From an uncultured Lachnospiraceae bacterium (GTDB taxonomy: Bacteria; Bacillota; Clostridia; Lachnospirales; Lachnospiraceae), in assembly GCA_934385475.1 (NCBI GenBank), contig CAKRPS010000011.1:1-63081 (forward strand): DNA of 63,081 bases, in the 5' to 3' direction. The notes under the pieces are model-generated. The model saw only the letters and a program-made list of their open reading frames with translations, made no database searches and was not told the origin of the DNA. Below, one piece after another: positions 45,186 through 54,088 of this stretch. The stretch's first letter is position 1. Each line of letters begins with the position of its first letter. The position numbers were made by a program, and so were the translations under genes.

Positions 45186-46676
45186 CTATTCTTGCTGCGG
45201 CTCATTTGCAGGCAGTTTCTTATCGGCCGCATCTTTAAATGCCCCTACCGCCTTAGCAGCTACCGGCACGGCAATATTGGTTCCGGCTCCGGCTATACAT
45301 CCTCCCGGACATGCCATACCCTCTATCAGACAACCGTTTTTCTTTCCTGCCTTGGCAAGCATCAGCATCTTCTTACATTCCGCAAGACTCTCCGCATGTT
45401 CTATATTGACTTCCACATCCGGATAGTACTCTCTCACACATTCCTCAATGGCATTGGCAACTCCACCGGCCACACCGTATCCTCGTCCGGCACCGGTAGC
45501 CCCCTTCATCTCATCCATCGCCTTGATCTCTTTTAAGAGGATTCCCTTCGCTTCAAAGACGCCAACCAGTTCCTCAAAGGTAATTACAAAATCCACATCA
45601 GAGCGCACGGTTCTTCTGGATGCCTCCAGTTTCTTAGAGGCACAGGGCCCGATAAATACCACCTTTGCATCCGGATGATCCTTCTTGATGATACGCGCTG
45701 TCGCTACCATAGGAGTAAGCGCATTGGATATCTTATCGATCGTCTCCGGGAAAAATTTCTTCGCCAGCATAGACCAGGACGGACAACATGAGGTCAGGCT
45801 GAACGGCAGTTTTCCGGTTGCCACTTCCTTCGCATAATGCTCCGCCTCTGCCAGAGCACCAAGGTCTGCTCCGACAGCTGTCTCATAGACATCGTAAAAG
45901 CCCAGTTCCTTTAAAGCTGTCTTGAACATATCCGGTGTAACCTCTGGCCCGAACTGTCCAACGAATGCAGGTGCCACCTGTGCAATGATTTTTTCTCCTG
46001 ACTGAATCGCACGGATCAGCTGGAAAATCTGGGACTTATCCGCAATGGCACCAAAAGGACAGCTTACCATACACTGTCCGCAGGATACACACAATTCACT
46101 GTCGATAACTGCTCTTCCTTTATTGTCATTTTTAATAGCATTGACACCGCAGGCTCCGGCACACGGTCTCACCTGATGAGAAATGGCATCGTAAGGACAT
46201 ACAGCCTTACACTTACCACACTTTACACATTTTTCCGGATCAATGACAGATTTTCCATTCTTCATGGAGATTGCTCCACGCGGGCACACCTCCCGGCACG
46301 GATGTGCAACACACCCCATACACATATCTGTCACACGATAACTGTTCTCAGGACATGCGTTGCACGCCGATGGAATTACCTGCATCAGCGGCGGTTCATA
46401 ATACTTCTCACAGATATTGCTTTCCTCAAGTCCCTGTGTCAGATGGATCGGCTGATTTTCCGGGCGCAGGGACAATCCCATTGCAAGACGGATACGCTCT
46501 CTTACAATAGCCCTTTCCCGGTAAATACTCTCATATTCCGATTCATCATAATCTATGATCTTATACGGAAGTGCCTCCACCTCATCTTTCAAGTTTTCTG
46601 AATGATAAGCCAAGTTGGCTACTTCCTTAAAAATACGTCTTCTGTTCTTCCGAACCTGCGTATCAATTCCTCTCAT
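45186..46676 (-). CDS. Monomeric [FeFe] hydrogenase, group B type
   Basis: 496-aa iron-sulphur protein. After an N-terminal helical region come several cysteine clusters: [15 protein letters not shown] with [26 protein letters not shown] and [12 protein letters not shown] (four-iron clusters). The H-cluster domain follows with L1 TSCCPSW, L2 GPCASKK and L3 [14 protein letters not shown]. This layout matches the group B [FeFe] hydrogenases of Clostridia, whose electron partner is thought to be ferredoxin; direction in vivo is uncertain. The ATG at 46676 is preferred over one 23 codons upstream because GGAGAGG precedes it. Maturases HydEFG are not in the window. Confidence 0.9.
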   Translation of the reverse strand: MRGIDTQVRKNRRRIFKEVANLAYHSENLKDEVEALPYKIIDYDESEYESIYRERAIVRERIRLAMGLSLRPENQPIHLTQGLEESNICEKYYEPPLMQVIPSACNACPENSYRVTDMCMGCVAHPCREVCPRGAISMKNGKSVIDPEKCVKCGKCKAVCPYDAISHQVRPCAGACGVNAIKNDNKGRAVIDSELCVSCGQCMVSCPFGAIADKSQIFQLIRAIQSGEKIIAQVAPAFVGQFGPEVTPDMFKTALKELGFYDVYETAVGADLGALAEAEHYAKEVATGKLPFSLTSCCPSWSMLAKKFFPETIDKISNALTPMVATARIIKKDHPDAKVVFIGPCASKKLEASRRTVRSDVDFVITFEELVGVFEAKGILLKEIKAMDEMKGATGAGRGYGVAGGVANAIEECVREYYPDVEVNIEHAESLAECKKMLMLAKAGKKNGCLIEGMACPGGCIAGAGTNIAVPVAAKAVGAFKDAADKKLPANEPQQE

Positions 46677-46756
46677 AAACGCCAGTACCTCTCCTGTTTC
46701 AACCCCAAATTTGCTCCGGCAAATAACCTTTTTCCATACGGGCAATTCTTATCACA

Positions 46757-46806
46757 TAAAAAACCCCGCAAGTCACCATGTACTATTTTTACACAAACTT
46801 GCGGGG
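46757..46806 (-). terminator. Terminator of the ABC exporter operon
   Basis: Ten-base perfect stem CCCCGCAAGT (46764 to 46773) with ACTTGCGGGG (46797 to 46806), 23-base loop, then a T run on the minus strand. It starts 17 bases after the permease stop. Confidence 0.85.
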
Positions 46807-46823
46807 AAATCAAGACAGTTCCT

Positions 46824-48950
46824 TTATTTCTTTCTGCGTTTAAGCCATACGACCAGGCCGGTGATAAGACAGCCAAGCGGCAGGACGATAACAGCCAGAA
46901 TTCCGGCCATCAGGCATATCTGTGCATTAAAGCTCAAGAATCCAATATCATAGCTTTTGGCCGGTATGGATACAGATTGCTCATACTCTGCCAGATCGCT
47001 GATGATACTTCCAAACAACTTCATATTATTTCCCGGGAAAATGGCATCTGCATCCCCCGTAAACAGACTCTCCGTTGCAACAATAACCGCTTTCGTCTCT
47101 TTTCCATCGTCAGCCGGTCTTTCGGCTTTCAGGGAAATCACAAACGGTCCCTGTTCATCGTCAGCAGCTTTCTTATAATCGCTGACATCGGAAATATCCT
47201 TTTTGCTGAATGCGCTTTCGCTGGTCTTTAAAAGCGGCGTGTAATGGATGTCTTCTGACTCCTCATCATAGACAAGCCCTTTTGCAAAAGGCGCAAACAC
47301 ATGCTGTCCGTTGATCTTCTCTGTAACCGTATCATACTGGACAGACGGAATCAGATAATACGGACTCTGTGTGTAGTAATAGTTTCGATCCTGTTCCACG
47401 ATCATTCCGTCTACCATGGAAACCCCATAATAATCCAATATCTTTTCAAAGTTCGGCAGACTTTCCTCTGTCCAGGTAGGTACTAGCAGCGCGTTCTTAC
47501 CCTTCTGTAAAAAGTCCGTCACCTTCTTCACATCATCCTCTGAGAAATCTGTCGTCGGTGCATTGATGATGATTCCCTCCGCATCCTCCGGAATACTGTC
47601 TACCGTATAAAGCTCCAGCATCTCATATCTGACATTCTCTTTGGTTATTGCATTCAGAAAAGACTCTTCAAAATCCAGTTCGTTATGACCGGTGATCACA
47701 TAGAAAAGCGGTATCTCGTCTGTAAGGACATAGGAGATTGCCGATGCAATCTGTCCCTCCCCGTCATATCCTGTGATCTTCGACTGATAGGTACTGTAAT
47801 CAAGCTCCGTCACATAAATATCATTGTAATCTACAACCGTACTATTTGTATCAGACACAACGATCAGGCTGTTGTCAGACGGTTGCTCCTGCGTATAATT
47901 ATAATAAAATTTTGGATTCGAGACCGGACTGATATACGAAACCGAAATATACTTTGACAGGGAATCCACCTGTTGCAGCGTTTTATCCAGATCCGTATCC
48001 TTAGACCCTTCATCTGCCAGCACATAGATCGCTACGTCTCTGTCTACTCCGGCAAGCATCTTCTTCGTATCCTCAGTCAGAGTATATACCTTGTTGGCTG
48101 TCACATCAAACGAAGTGTACTTTTCCGGCAGCATTGAAAGGCCAATGTTGGCAGCCACTAACAGAACGCCCAGCAAAACAATCCCGCTGACACTGTATGC
48201 ACCAAGCCGCACACCTTTTCCCGAGACACTGTATCTACGCTTCTGAATAGACTGCACTGTCACAAAGAGCATAAATACAATAAAGGTAAGATAATAAACA
48301 ACAGACTGTAATTCCAGATATCCGGAACACAGCTCGTCAAACCGTCCCACCAGATCAAACACCTGCAGAACCTTGACCAGATACTCTGAAAATACCGATG
48401 TGCTTCCCATAGAAAGGATGTTGCACAGTCCACTCATGATATAGCCTACAAACAAAACTACAAGTGACAATACCGCTGAGATCACAACGCTTTCTGTCGT
48501 TGAGGATATAAAAAGACCAATCGCCATCGCCAGACATCCATACAGGAAAAAGCCCAGCAGGGAAGTATAGGAGATTCCGACCTGGAACTCTCCTGCCTGC
48601 ATCAGGGCAACCGGCGTAAGACCGATCAGAACCGTAGGAACAGCCAGTATCGTAATCAGTGCAAAATACTTGCCAAGGACAACCTGTACAACCGAAACCG
48701 GTGCTGTCAGAATCAGCTGATCTGTCCGGTTCTTTCGTTCTTCCGCAAGGCTTCGCATCGTCAATATAGGTATCGTTACAATAAACAGAAAAACAGCACT
48801 TTGCAGCACATAAGATATCGTAGGATAACCGGACAAAAGGTTATACACCGTAAAATAGATTCCCAACAGGAAAAAGGTCACTGCAAGGAATAACCATCCG
48901 ATAAAGGTCCGGAAATAGGATCGTAACTCCCTTTTATAAATCGCTGCCAT
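46824..48950 (-). CDS. ABC-2 permease fused to GldG-like auxiliary domain
   Basis: 708-aa fusion protein. Residues 1 to about 250 are an ABC-2/GldF-like permease with six membrane segments, beginning MAAIYKRELRSYFRTFIGW, with the family motif MRSLAEERKNRTDQLILTAPVS. The remainder is a GldG-like (ABC_transp_aux) extracytoplasmic domain between a membrane helix near 260 and a C-terminal helix before the basic end KRRKK. In flavobacteria gldF and gldG are separate genes; here they are one protein. It overlaps the ATPase gene by 17 bases. The substrate is unknown. Confidence 0.88.
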   Translation of the reverse strand: MAAIYKRELRSYFRTFIGWLFLAVTFFLLGIYFTVYNLLSGYPTISYVLQSAVFLFIVTIPILTMRSLAEERKNRTDQLILTAPVSVVQVVLGKYFALITILAVPTVLIGLTPVALMQAGEFQVGISYTSLLGFFLYGCLAMAIGLFISSTTESVVISAVLSLVVLFVGYIMSGLCNILSMGSTSVFSEYLVKVLQVFDLVGRFDELCSGYLELQSVVYYLTFIVFMLFVTVQSIQKRRYSVSGKGVRLGAYSVSGIVLLGVLLVAANIGLSMLPEKYTSFDVTANKVYTLTEDTKKMLAGVDRDVAIYVLADEGSKDTDLDKTLQQVDSLSKYISVSYISPVSNPKFYYNYTQEQPSDNSLIVVSDTNSTVVDYNDIYVTELDYSTYQSKITGYDGEGQIASAISYVLTDEIPLFYVITGHNELDFEESFLNAITKENVRYEMLELYTVDSIPEDAEGIIINAPTTDFSEDDVKKVTDFLQKGKNALLVPTWTEESLPNFEKILDYYGVSMVDGMIVEQDRNYYYTQSPYYLIPSVQYDTVTEKINGQHVFAPFAKGLVYDEESEDIHYTPLLKTSESAFSKKDISDVSDYKKAADDEQGPFVISLKAERPADDGKETKAVIVATESLFTGDADAIFPGNNMKLFGSIISDLAEYEQSVSIPAKSYDIGFLSFNAQICLMAGILAVIVLPLGCLITGLVVWLKRRKK

Positions 48951-49983
48951 CGTCTGTCGCCTCCTCGCCTTTTTCTATTTCTTCTGATTTCTCCGATTCT
49001 TCTATTTCTTCTATCTCTTCTGATTCTTCCTGTACCTCTTCCTGTGCATCATCCTGCTCTGTCAGTTCCATGAAGATATCTTCAAGGGATGTCTCTTTTC
49101 TGTTCATAGACAAAATAGGCAAGCCGGCCTCCGCCAGCTTAACGGAAAGCTCTTTACGGATATCGGAATTATCCTTCTCCGTGATCAGCACCTGCATATT
49201 CTCTGCACTATCCGTATCAGAACAGGTATACTCCTCGATGGAGTCCATATTCTTCAGAACTTCTTCAATCTGTTCTCTCTGACCGCAGATTGTCAATTCA
49301 AGCTCTGCCCTCTTCTGCATCCGCTCCTGCAATTCCTCCGGAGAACCTGACGCTACAAGCTTTCCGTGTGATATGATCATGATATGATCGCACACTGCAC
49401 TGATTTCCGACAGAATATGGGAACTCAAAATAATCGTATGTTCTCCGGCAAGTTCTTTGATCAAATCACGCATCTCCCGGATCTGTTTCGGGTCCATGCC
49501 CACCATCGGCTCATCCAGAATCAGGACCTCCGGGTTTCCGATCAGTGCCTGTGCAAGTCCAACCCTTTGCTTATAGCCTTTCGACAGATTACGGATCAGC
49601 CGGTCAGCAACCTCATCCAGCTGTATCTTCGCAATCACCTCATCCACATGCTCATAACGCTCCTTTTTGGACACCTTCTTGAGCTCTGCCACAAACATCA
49701 GATATTCCCAGACTGTCATATCGACATAAAGCGGTGGTATCTCCGGCAGATAACCGATACAGCTCTTTGCCTTGACCGGCTGCTTGAGAATGTCAAAGCC
49801 ATTGATGGTAATACTGCCGCTGCTTGCAGCGATATAGCCGGTCATCATGTTCATCGTCGTAGATTTACCGGCACCGTTTGGCCCCAAAAAGCCATAGATC
49901 TGTCCCTTCTCCACTGTAAATGAAAGATTCTCTACGGCTACGCGTTTTCCATATTTTTTCACCAGATTTTCCACTTGTATCAA
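48934..49983 (-). CDS. ABC transporter ATP-binding protein (GldA-like)
   Basis: 349-aa ATPase of the exporter. It has Walker A GPNGAGKST, the signature LSKGYKQRVGLAQAL, Walker B VLILDEPMVGMDP and the switch His in ILSSHILSE. A C-terminal extension has an accessory domain and an acidic tail rich in Glu/Ser repeats. I place the start at TTG 49983, which has GGGAGG 8 bases upstream and gives the family N-terminus LIQVENLVKKYGK; the frame is open 37 codons further without family similarity. The downstream gene encodes the permease partner. Confidence 0.92.
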   Translation of the reverse strand: MIQVENLVKKYGKRVAVENLSFTVEKGQIYGFLGPNGAGKSTTMNMMTGYIAASSGSITINGFDILKQPVKAKSCIGYLPEIPPLYVDMTVWEYLMFVAELKKVSKKERYEHVDEVIAKIQLDEVADRLIRNLSKGYKQRVGLAQALIGNPEVLILDEPMVGMDPKQIREMRDLIKELAGEHTIILSSHILSEISAVCDHIMIISHGKLVASGSPEELQERMQKRAELELTICGQREQIEEVLKNMDSIEEYTCSDTDSAENMQVLITEKDNSDIRKELSVKLAEAGLPILSMNRKETSLEDIFMELTEQDDAQEEVQEESEEIEEIEESEKSEEIEKGEEATDDGSDL

Positions 49984-50086
49984 TGAAGAATCCTCCCTTC
50001 CTGTTTCTGTACAACGCACTCTAATAAATCTACTCGTAAATTGTGTCAGTATTCGTACCAAATTGTGAAAAATTTGTGTCCTGTCC

Positions 50087-50866
50087 TCAGTCATCCAACA
50101 TCAGATTATATGGCCACTTTGGTTTCCTATGAAGCATTCTGCGCAAAGTAGGGGTATCCAGCAGATTAACCGTCTCAAATTTTCCTTTGTAGAAAACCGC
50201 ATAGTTATTAAAGACGCATGGCATTTCCTTCGCCATCTGTAAGGAATCCACCTCGATAAAGTGAACCGGCACTTCATCCATCGTACACTGTTTTGTCACC
50301 TGCCGTATGCTCTGATAGGTATAAGGACACTGCACGTCATAATAGATAGTAAGTTCCTTGCTTTCTATCCGCAGCTTCTTTGCGTTCTCTGCAAACGCCG
50401 GGTTTGTTCCATCAAAGGAAAGTGCCAACAGTTCATAACCGTTCAGCGTTTCATCCACCACTTCAAAACCGTATTTCTTTGCAAAGGACTGGTCAGAAAG
50501 CCACCCCTTCTGTTTTTGAGCCCCCAGCATGCATACCCCGGATTTTCCCTGTCTTTTTGCATCCTCAAGACAGTATTCCATCAGGGCTTTTCCATACCCC
50601 TTTCCTTTATCTGCAACCCACAGGCAGTACAGATAGATATAGTTTTCCCCGACAACCGGTACCCATGCTGTTTCTAACGGAGCATATTCGATAAATACTG
50701 TCTCATTTGTATTTAGCTTCCGGAAGGTATGCCCCTCCGCAAGCCTGTCTGCAAGCCATTTCCGCTTCGCTTCTACACCCGGATGAACTTTCTTTGTCCT
50801 GATCAGGCAGCTCAAGTGCTCCGTTGCCAGATTTTCCGGTGTCAAATTAATAAAATCCGTATCCAA
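50087..50866 (-). CDS. GNAT acetyltransferase with C-terminal YoaP-like domain
   Basis: 259-aa two-domain protein. Residues about 35 to 150 form a GNAT domain with the acetyl-CoA loop VADKGKGYGKALM. Residues about 165 to 255 resemble the YoaP-like domain, a thioredoxin-like fold with TIYYDVQCPYTYQ and one Cys pair position reduced to a single Cys. The function is unknown. The stop lies 103 bases upstream of the ABC ATPase start; that gap has AT-rich inverted stretches but no clear terminator. Confidence 0.82.
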   Translation of the reverse strand: MDTDFINLTPENLATEHLSCLIRTKKVHPGVEAKRKWLADRLAEGHTFRKLNTNETVFIEYAPLETAWVPVVGENYIYLYCLWVADKGKGYGKALMEYCLEDAKRQGKSGVCMLGAQKQKGWLSDQSFAKKYGFEVVDETLNGYELLALSFDGTNPAFAENAKKLRIESKELTIYYDVQCPYTYQSIRQVTKQCTMDEVPVHFIEVDSLQMAKEMPCVFNNYAVFYKGKFETVNLLDTPTLRRMLHRKPKWPYNLMLDD

Positions 50867-50900
50867 TCAAAATCCTCTTTTCTCCAAATGGCTTTGTTTT

Positions 50901-51521
50901 TTATCTTATAAAGTTTGTCTTGCTCCCTGTCTCTGTAGCCGGAAGGGTTACTCCCGCTTTTTGTCCTGCTTCCAGACATTTAAGCATCCATGCCATATTT
51001 CTGGCAAGGTTCCGCATGGTCTGCAGTCCCTCCGCATCCATCTGCACTTCTCCCGGTGCAGCCCCATGTACATTGTTCCAATAGGTTGATCCAACCACCG
51101 GCATCTGTGAAATGCCAAAATACTTGTTCAGCACATCGAAAGAAGCGGTTGTTCCACCTCTTCTGGCTACCGCAACAGACGCACCCGGCTTAAAGGCAAA
51201 TGCCGATTTTCCACTGTAAAACGCTCTGTCCAGAAATGACAGAATCCTGCCGCTCGGATGTGCATAATAAACCGGCGTTCCAAACACAAAGCCATCTGCT
51301 TCCCTTGCCTTCTGGATAAATTCATTCACGGAATCCTCTTTGAAAATACAGCCCTCTTCGGTACACTTTCCGCATCCGATACAATCTCTGACAGGTGCTG
51401 CACCTATCTGAAATATCTCGTACGAAATCCCCTCTTTTTCAAGCTGTCTGCCTACCTCCTGCAGACTCTGAAAAGTGTTTCCATTCTCCTTCGCACTGCC
51501 ATTTAGCATTAAAACCTTCAT
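50901..51521 (-). CDS. Flavodoxin-fold NAD(P)H-dependent FMN reductase family protein
   Basis: 206-aa flavoprotein of the iron-sulphur flavoprotein/NADPH-FMN reductase group. It starts MKVLMLNGSAKENGNTF (phosphate loop of FMN), has the cysteine motif CIGCGKCTEEGC (about 47 to 58) and GTPVYYAHPSG for the flavin. The Cys spacing could bind a [4Fe-4S] cluster or act as a redox switch. The ATG at 51521 with AGGAGG is preferred over an open frame 35 codons longer. It is co-directional with the GNAT gene, 34 bases away. Confidence 0.9.
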   Translation of the reverse strand: MKVLMLNGSAKENGNTFQSLQEVGRQLEKEGISYEIFQIGAAPVRDCIGCGKCTEEGCIFKEDSVNEFIQKAREADGFVFGTPVYYAHPSGRILSFLDRAFYSGKSAFAFKPGASVAVARRGGTTASFDVLNKYFGISQMPVVGSTYWNNVHGAAPGEVQMDAEGLQTMRNLARNMAWMLKCLEAGQKAGVTLPATETGSKTNFIR

Positions 51522-51591
51522 CCCAATCTCCTCCTGTTGTCTGAAACCCTGAATTCCTACAGCAACACATAACATTTGCATAATCTTTTTT

Positions 51592-51620
51592 ATTTTAGCA
51601 CAATTCTGCACATAACAAAA
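51592..51620 (-). promoter_or_regulatory. Candidate promoter of the flavodoxin-family gene
   Basis: Minus-strand extended -10 TGCTAAAAT (TAAAAT at 51592 to 51597) with a weak -35 TTTTGT 17 bases upstream (51615 to 51620). Confidence 0.5.
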
Positions 51621-51666
51621 TAGCATATCGTCTAACCCTCAAGTGTTCTGCCATCTTCCAGACCGC

Positions 51667-51693
51667 ACCATCTGTGTCAAAACGCATATACTA
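51667..51693 (+). promoter_or_regulatory. Possible sporulation (sigma K-like) promoter of cotJABC
   Basis: CATATACTA (51685 to 51693) fits the mother-cell sigma K -10 pattern CATANNNTA, with AC 16 bases upstream (51667 to 51668). In Bacillus subtilis cotJ is sigma E-dependent, so the sigma factor is uncertain. Confidence 0.35.
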
Positions 51694-51720
51694 ACAAAAA
51701 CGGAAAGTTGAATTTTAACA

Positions 51721-51891
51721 ATGACTGATTTTTCCTTCAAAGAAGATTGTGACCGCTTCCCCCTCGCCATGGCCTATGTTCCGTGGCAACATTTCAAAGG
51801 GATCAATGAAAATCTGGAAGAGGCTTTTCGGATAGGCACCATTTTCCCTGAACTCGACAAACCCTTTACAGGAAGGAGATGCTGTAAATAA
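51721..51891 (+). CDS. cotJA: Spore coat protein CotJA
   Basis: 56-aa spore-coat-associated protein, read directly from the sequence because it is short. It matches CotJA: an acidic N-terminus, AMAYVPWQHFKGI, GTIFPELDKPFTGR and a Cys-Cys-Lys end. It is the first gene of cotJABC; its TAA overlaps the cotJB ATG by one base (TAATG), giving tight coupling. The ribosome site before the ATG at 51721 is weak (GGAAAG at about 13 bases). Confidence 0.9.
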   Translation: MTDFSFKEDCDRFPLAMAYVPWQHFKGINENLEEAFRIGTIFPELDKPFTGRRCCK

Positions 51892-52166
51892 TGAAAGATT
51901 CTTTTGCAACAGAACAGGAAAAACTCCTTCATGATATTTGTATTCTTGATTTTATAGTCGTAGAACTTGCTGAATATCTGGACACTCATCCAGCCGATCA
52001 GAATGCCATGGAATATTTTAACCATTATAACCGCCTGAACAATCAGGCGAAGCAGGAATACTCTGCAAAGTTTACACCGCTCACACTCTCCTGCGCAGGC
52101 AGCTCCGGATGTCGTGACTGGAAATGGGCTCTGTCGCCAATGCCATGGGAAGGAGATTGTCAATAA
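51891..52166 (+). CDS. cotJB: Spore coat protein CotJB
   Basis: 91-aa inner spore-coat component. Helical N-terminal part, then the family signature GSSGCRDWKWALSPMPWEG at the C-terminus. AAGGAG lies in the end of cotJA. Its stop overlaps the cotJC start by one base. Length and gene order are standard. Confidence 0.95.
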   Translation: MKDSFATEQEKLLHDICILDFIVVELAEYLDTHPADQNAMEYFNHYNRLNNQAKQEYSAKFTPLTLSCAGSSGCRDWKWALSPMPWEGDCQ

Positions 52167-52768
52167 TGTGGAATTATGAAAAAAGATTACAATTCCCTGT
52201 AAACATCAAGGAATCCAACGCCAAACTGGCACAGGTCATTATCAGCCAGTATGGAGGTCCCGATGGTGAAATGGGTGCCTCATTGCGCTATCTGTCCCAG
52301 CGTTACGCTTCTCCCTACCGTGAAGTGTCTGCTATTCTTACAGATATTGGAACCGAAGAACTCGCGCATCTCGAGATGGTTGCAACCATTGTTCATCAGC
52401 TTACCAGAAATCTTTCCATGGAAGAAATCGAGGCAAGCGGTTTCCAAAATTATTATGTAGATCACACTGTAGGTATCTGGCCGCAGGCAGCGGGCGGCAT
52501 CCCCTTCAATGCCTGTGAATTTCAAAGCAAGGGCGACATCATCACTGATCTGCACGAGAATATGGCCGCTGAGCAAAAAGCCCGTTCCACCTACGACAAC
52601 ATTCTTCGACTTATCCACGACAATGACGTCTGCGAACCGATCCGTTTCCTGCGTGAACGCGAAATCGTACACTATCAGAGATTTGGTGAAGCCCTCCGTA
52701 TCGTACAGGATAAGCTTGATTCCAAAAATTTCTATGCTTTCAATCCAGGATTTGATTGTAGTAAATAA
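52166..52768 (+). CDS. cotJC: Spore coat protein CotJC, manganese-catalase-like
   Basis: 200-aa ferritin-like four-helix protein of the manganese catalase family. It begins MWNYEKRLQFPVNI, with metal-ligand segments GTEELAHLEMV and HENMAAEQKAR, plus a C-terminal EREIVHYQRFGEAL, so the dimetal site looks complete. It probably protects the spore or removes peroxide. The ATG at 52166 follows AAGGAG and overlaps the cotJB stop; the open frame upstream is not used. This marks the right end of the conserved core. Confidence 0.95.
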   Translation: MWNYEKRLQFPVNIKESNAKLAQVIISQYGGPDGEMGASLRYLSQRYASPYREVSAILTDIGTEELAHLEMVATIVHQLTRNLSMEEIEASGFQNYYVDHTVGIWPQAAGGIPFNACEFQSKGDIITDLHENMAAEQKARSTYDNILRLIHDNDVCEPIRFLREREIVHYQRFGEALRIVQDKLDSKNFYAFNPGFDCSK

Positions 52769-52852
52769 TAAATGCGCATAAACTATTTATGAGGTGATGT
52801 TTTTGCTTGCATGGATTCTCTTCCTGCTACAAAAAATCAAATTCTAAAATTA

Positions 52853-52883
52853 TACGGATGGGCAGTATCACTGCCCATCCGTA
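52853..52883 (-). terminator. Terminator of the HipA-like kinase gene
   Basis: Thirteen-base perfect stem (arms 52853 to 52865 and 52871 to 52883), loop TATCA. On the minus strand it is followed by a T-rich stretch. It starts 3 bases after the kinase stop and may also stop read-through from cotJC. Confidence 0.8.
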
Positions 52884-52886
52884 CGG

Positions 52887-53675
52887 TTAGATTATTGATA
52901 AAGAATTATCTTTTAACAAAGTTTCATACTTTTCAAGCTGAATCTGCAATGTTTTCAGCGCTCTTGAATTGGGTTCTTTCTGCAACATTTTCTGAAGTTC
53001 CGCATAATTTATTCTCAAACCAAATCCAAGCTCCATAGCCTGTCTCTCCAAACTGGCCGCAAACGGCTGTCCAACTACTTTATCTATATTATTTTCAATG
53101 CTCACATCAAATGGGTATTCCCCAACATTGCTTAACAATGCATTCCCATTATCAAACACTGGTGCATTTTTATAATCATTCTGCAATACATCTGCTATAA
53201 TGCCTATATTATTAAAGTGACGGTCTGTATTTAAGATCAGCATATCAAATGTTGCGATTTTACCTAGTTGCTCCTTTATATCCAGTCCCGTAGTATCAAG
53301 TACAAAATCAACAACAAATTTCACTCTATCCGAAATACTATCTATTATCCGTATTCTTTCAGATAATTGACCACCATGATAAGTATCATACAGCCTTTGC
53401 AAACTGATAAAAGACTCTTTTTCCCGTAAAAAATTTGCCGATCGGCATCCTTCTTTGCCATTAATTTTGCACTGTTCATATTTCACATATTCTGAAATAT
53501 TTGAACAGGAAAGTACCTTTGAGGCTAAATATTCAGCAGTCCCTTCATACCCAACGTTATTTTGCTTGTACCAAAATCCTTTTGTATAATACTTCTTCTG
53601 GGTTCCGATGCTACTTCCCGCAACCATAATCATTGCCTCTGGAGATAATTTATAATCTTTTATTACTTCCTCCAC
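52887..53675 (-). CDS. HipA-like Ser/Thr kinase
   Basis: 262-aa protein with the HipA/CtkA kinase core. It has a Gly-rich loop AGSSIGTQKKYY, an ATP-anchoring Lys in GFWYKQ, a Glu in GYEGTAEYLAS, a catalytic loop LNTDRHFNNIGI, and DNG in PVFDNGNALL in the place of DFG. All key residues for phosphotransfer are visible. HipA kinases phosphorylate translation targets such as GltX and act as toxins in persister modules; that role here is inference. The start is set at GTG 53675 behind GGGAGG, overlapping the upstream gene by 13 bases; an ATG at 53690 lacks a ribosome site. Confidence 0.8.
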   Translation of the reverse strand: MEEVIKDYKLSPEAMIMVAGSSIGTQKKYYTKGFWYKQNNVGYEGTAEYLASKVLSCSNISEYVKYEQCKINGKEGCRSANFLREKESFISLQRLYDTYHGGQLSERIRIIDSISDRVKFVVDFVLDTTGLDIKEQLGKIATFDMLILNTDRHFNNIGIIADVLQNDYKNAPVFDNGNALLSNVGEYPFDVSIENNIDKVVGQPFAASLERQAMELGFGLRINYAELQKMLQKEPNSRALKTLQIQLEKYETLLKDNSLSII

Positions 53676-54004
53676 CGAACATCCTCCCATCGTAAATTTT
53701 CTCCCTTATATCGAATCCATATCTGGTCATCCCACATAACTCCATGTGTTACTTTGTTCCATTTCCATGGATCATTTGATGCCAAGTGTGCCTGTGCTAG
53801 AATTTCATTCAAATCTGCCCTTCCGTCCTCATAGCAACGACTTTTTAGAAAGCTATACACCCGGTCTATCGAATAATCATTTCCCCCAAAAGGCTGTATA
53901 ATAGAATCCGGTACTAGTTTTTCTATTTTAACCTTTTTATGGTCATCTGATACAGAGACATCTGCAACCGGTGTGTTTTCATGCATTACCGTAAAGTTAT
54001 ACAT
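53663..54004 (-). CDS. Small partner protein of the HipA-like kinase
   Basis: 113-aa protein with an N-terminal beta-rich part (MYNFTVMHENTPVADVSV) and a helical C-terminus ending WEDVRWRK. It resembles the N-subdomain found at the front of HipA and encoded separately in split systems such as HipBST, but the similarity is only by pattern. It overlaps the kinase gene by 13 bases, so the two form an operon. The promoter and a start-site palindrome lie immediately upstream. It may restrain or complete the kinase. Confidence 0.65.
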   Translation of the reverse strand: MYNFTVMHENTPVADVSVSDDHKKVKIEKLVPDSIIQPFGGNDYSIDRVYSFLKSRCYEDGRADLNEILAQAHLASNDPWKWNKVTHGVMWDDQIWIRYKGENLRWEDVRWRK

Positions 54005-54012
54005 ACATTTAC

Positions 54013-54034
54013 CTCATAAAACCGTTTTTATGAG
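54013..54034. promoter_or_regulatory. Palindrome at the start of the HipA-like operon
   Basis: Nine-base perfect arms CTCATAAAA and TTTTATGAG separated by four bases. It begins 9 bases upstream of the first start codon, covers the predicted transcription start (near 54032) and its end contributes to the GAGG ribosome site. It could be an operator or a 5-prime hairpin masking the ribosome site. Confidence 0.6.
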
Positions 54035-54038
54035 ACAT

Positions 54039-54067
54039 AATATAGCATAACTTATTTCAAACATCAA
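54039..54067 (-). promoter_or_regulatory. Promoter of the HipA-like operon
   Basis: Minus strand: TTGATG (54062 to 54067), 17-base spacer, TATATT (54039 to 54044) with an extended TGC just before the -10. Confidence 0.7.
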
Positions 54068-54088
54068 ACGTATTTGTGGTAAACATTT

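Noticed and set aside
52769..52886. Small plus-strand gene after cotJC
   Set aside because: The open frame at 52811 runs through the terminator stem and antisense to the HipA-like kinase; no ribosome site.
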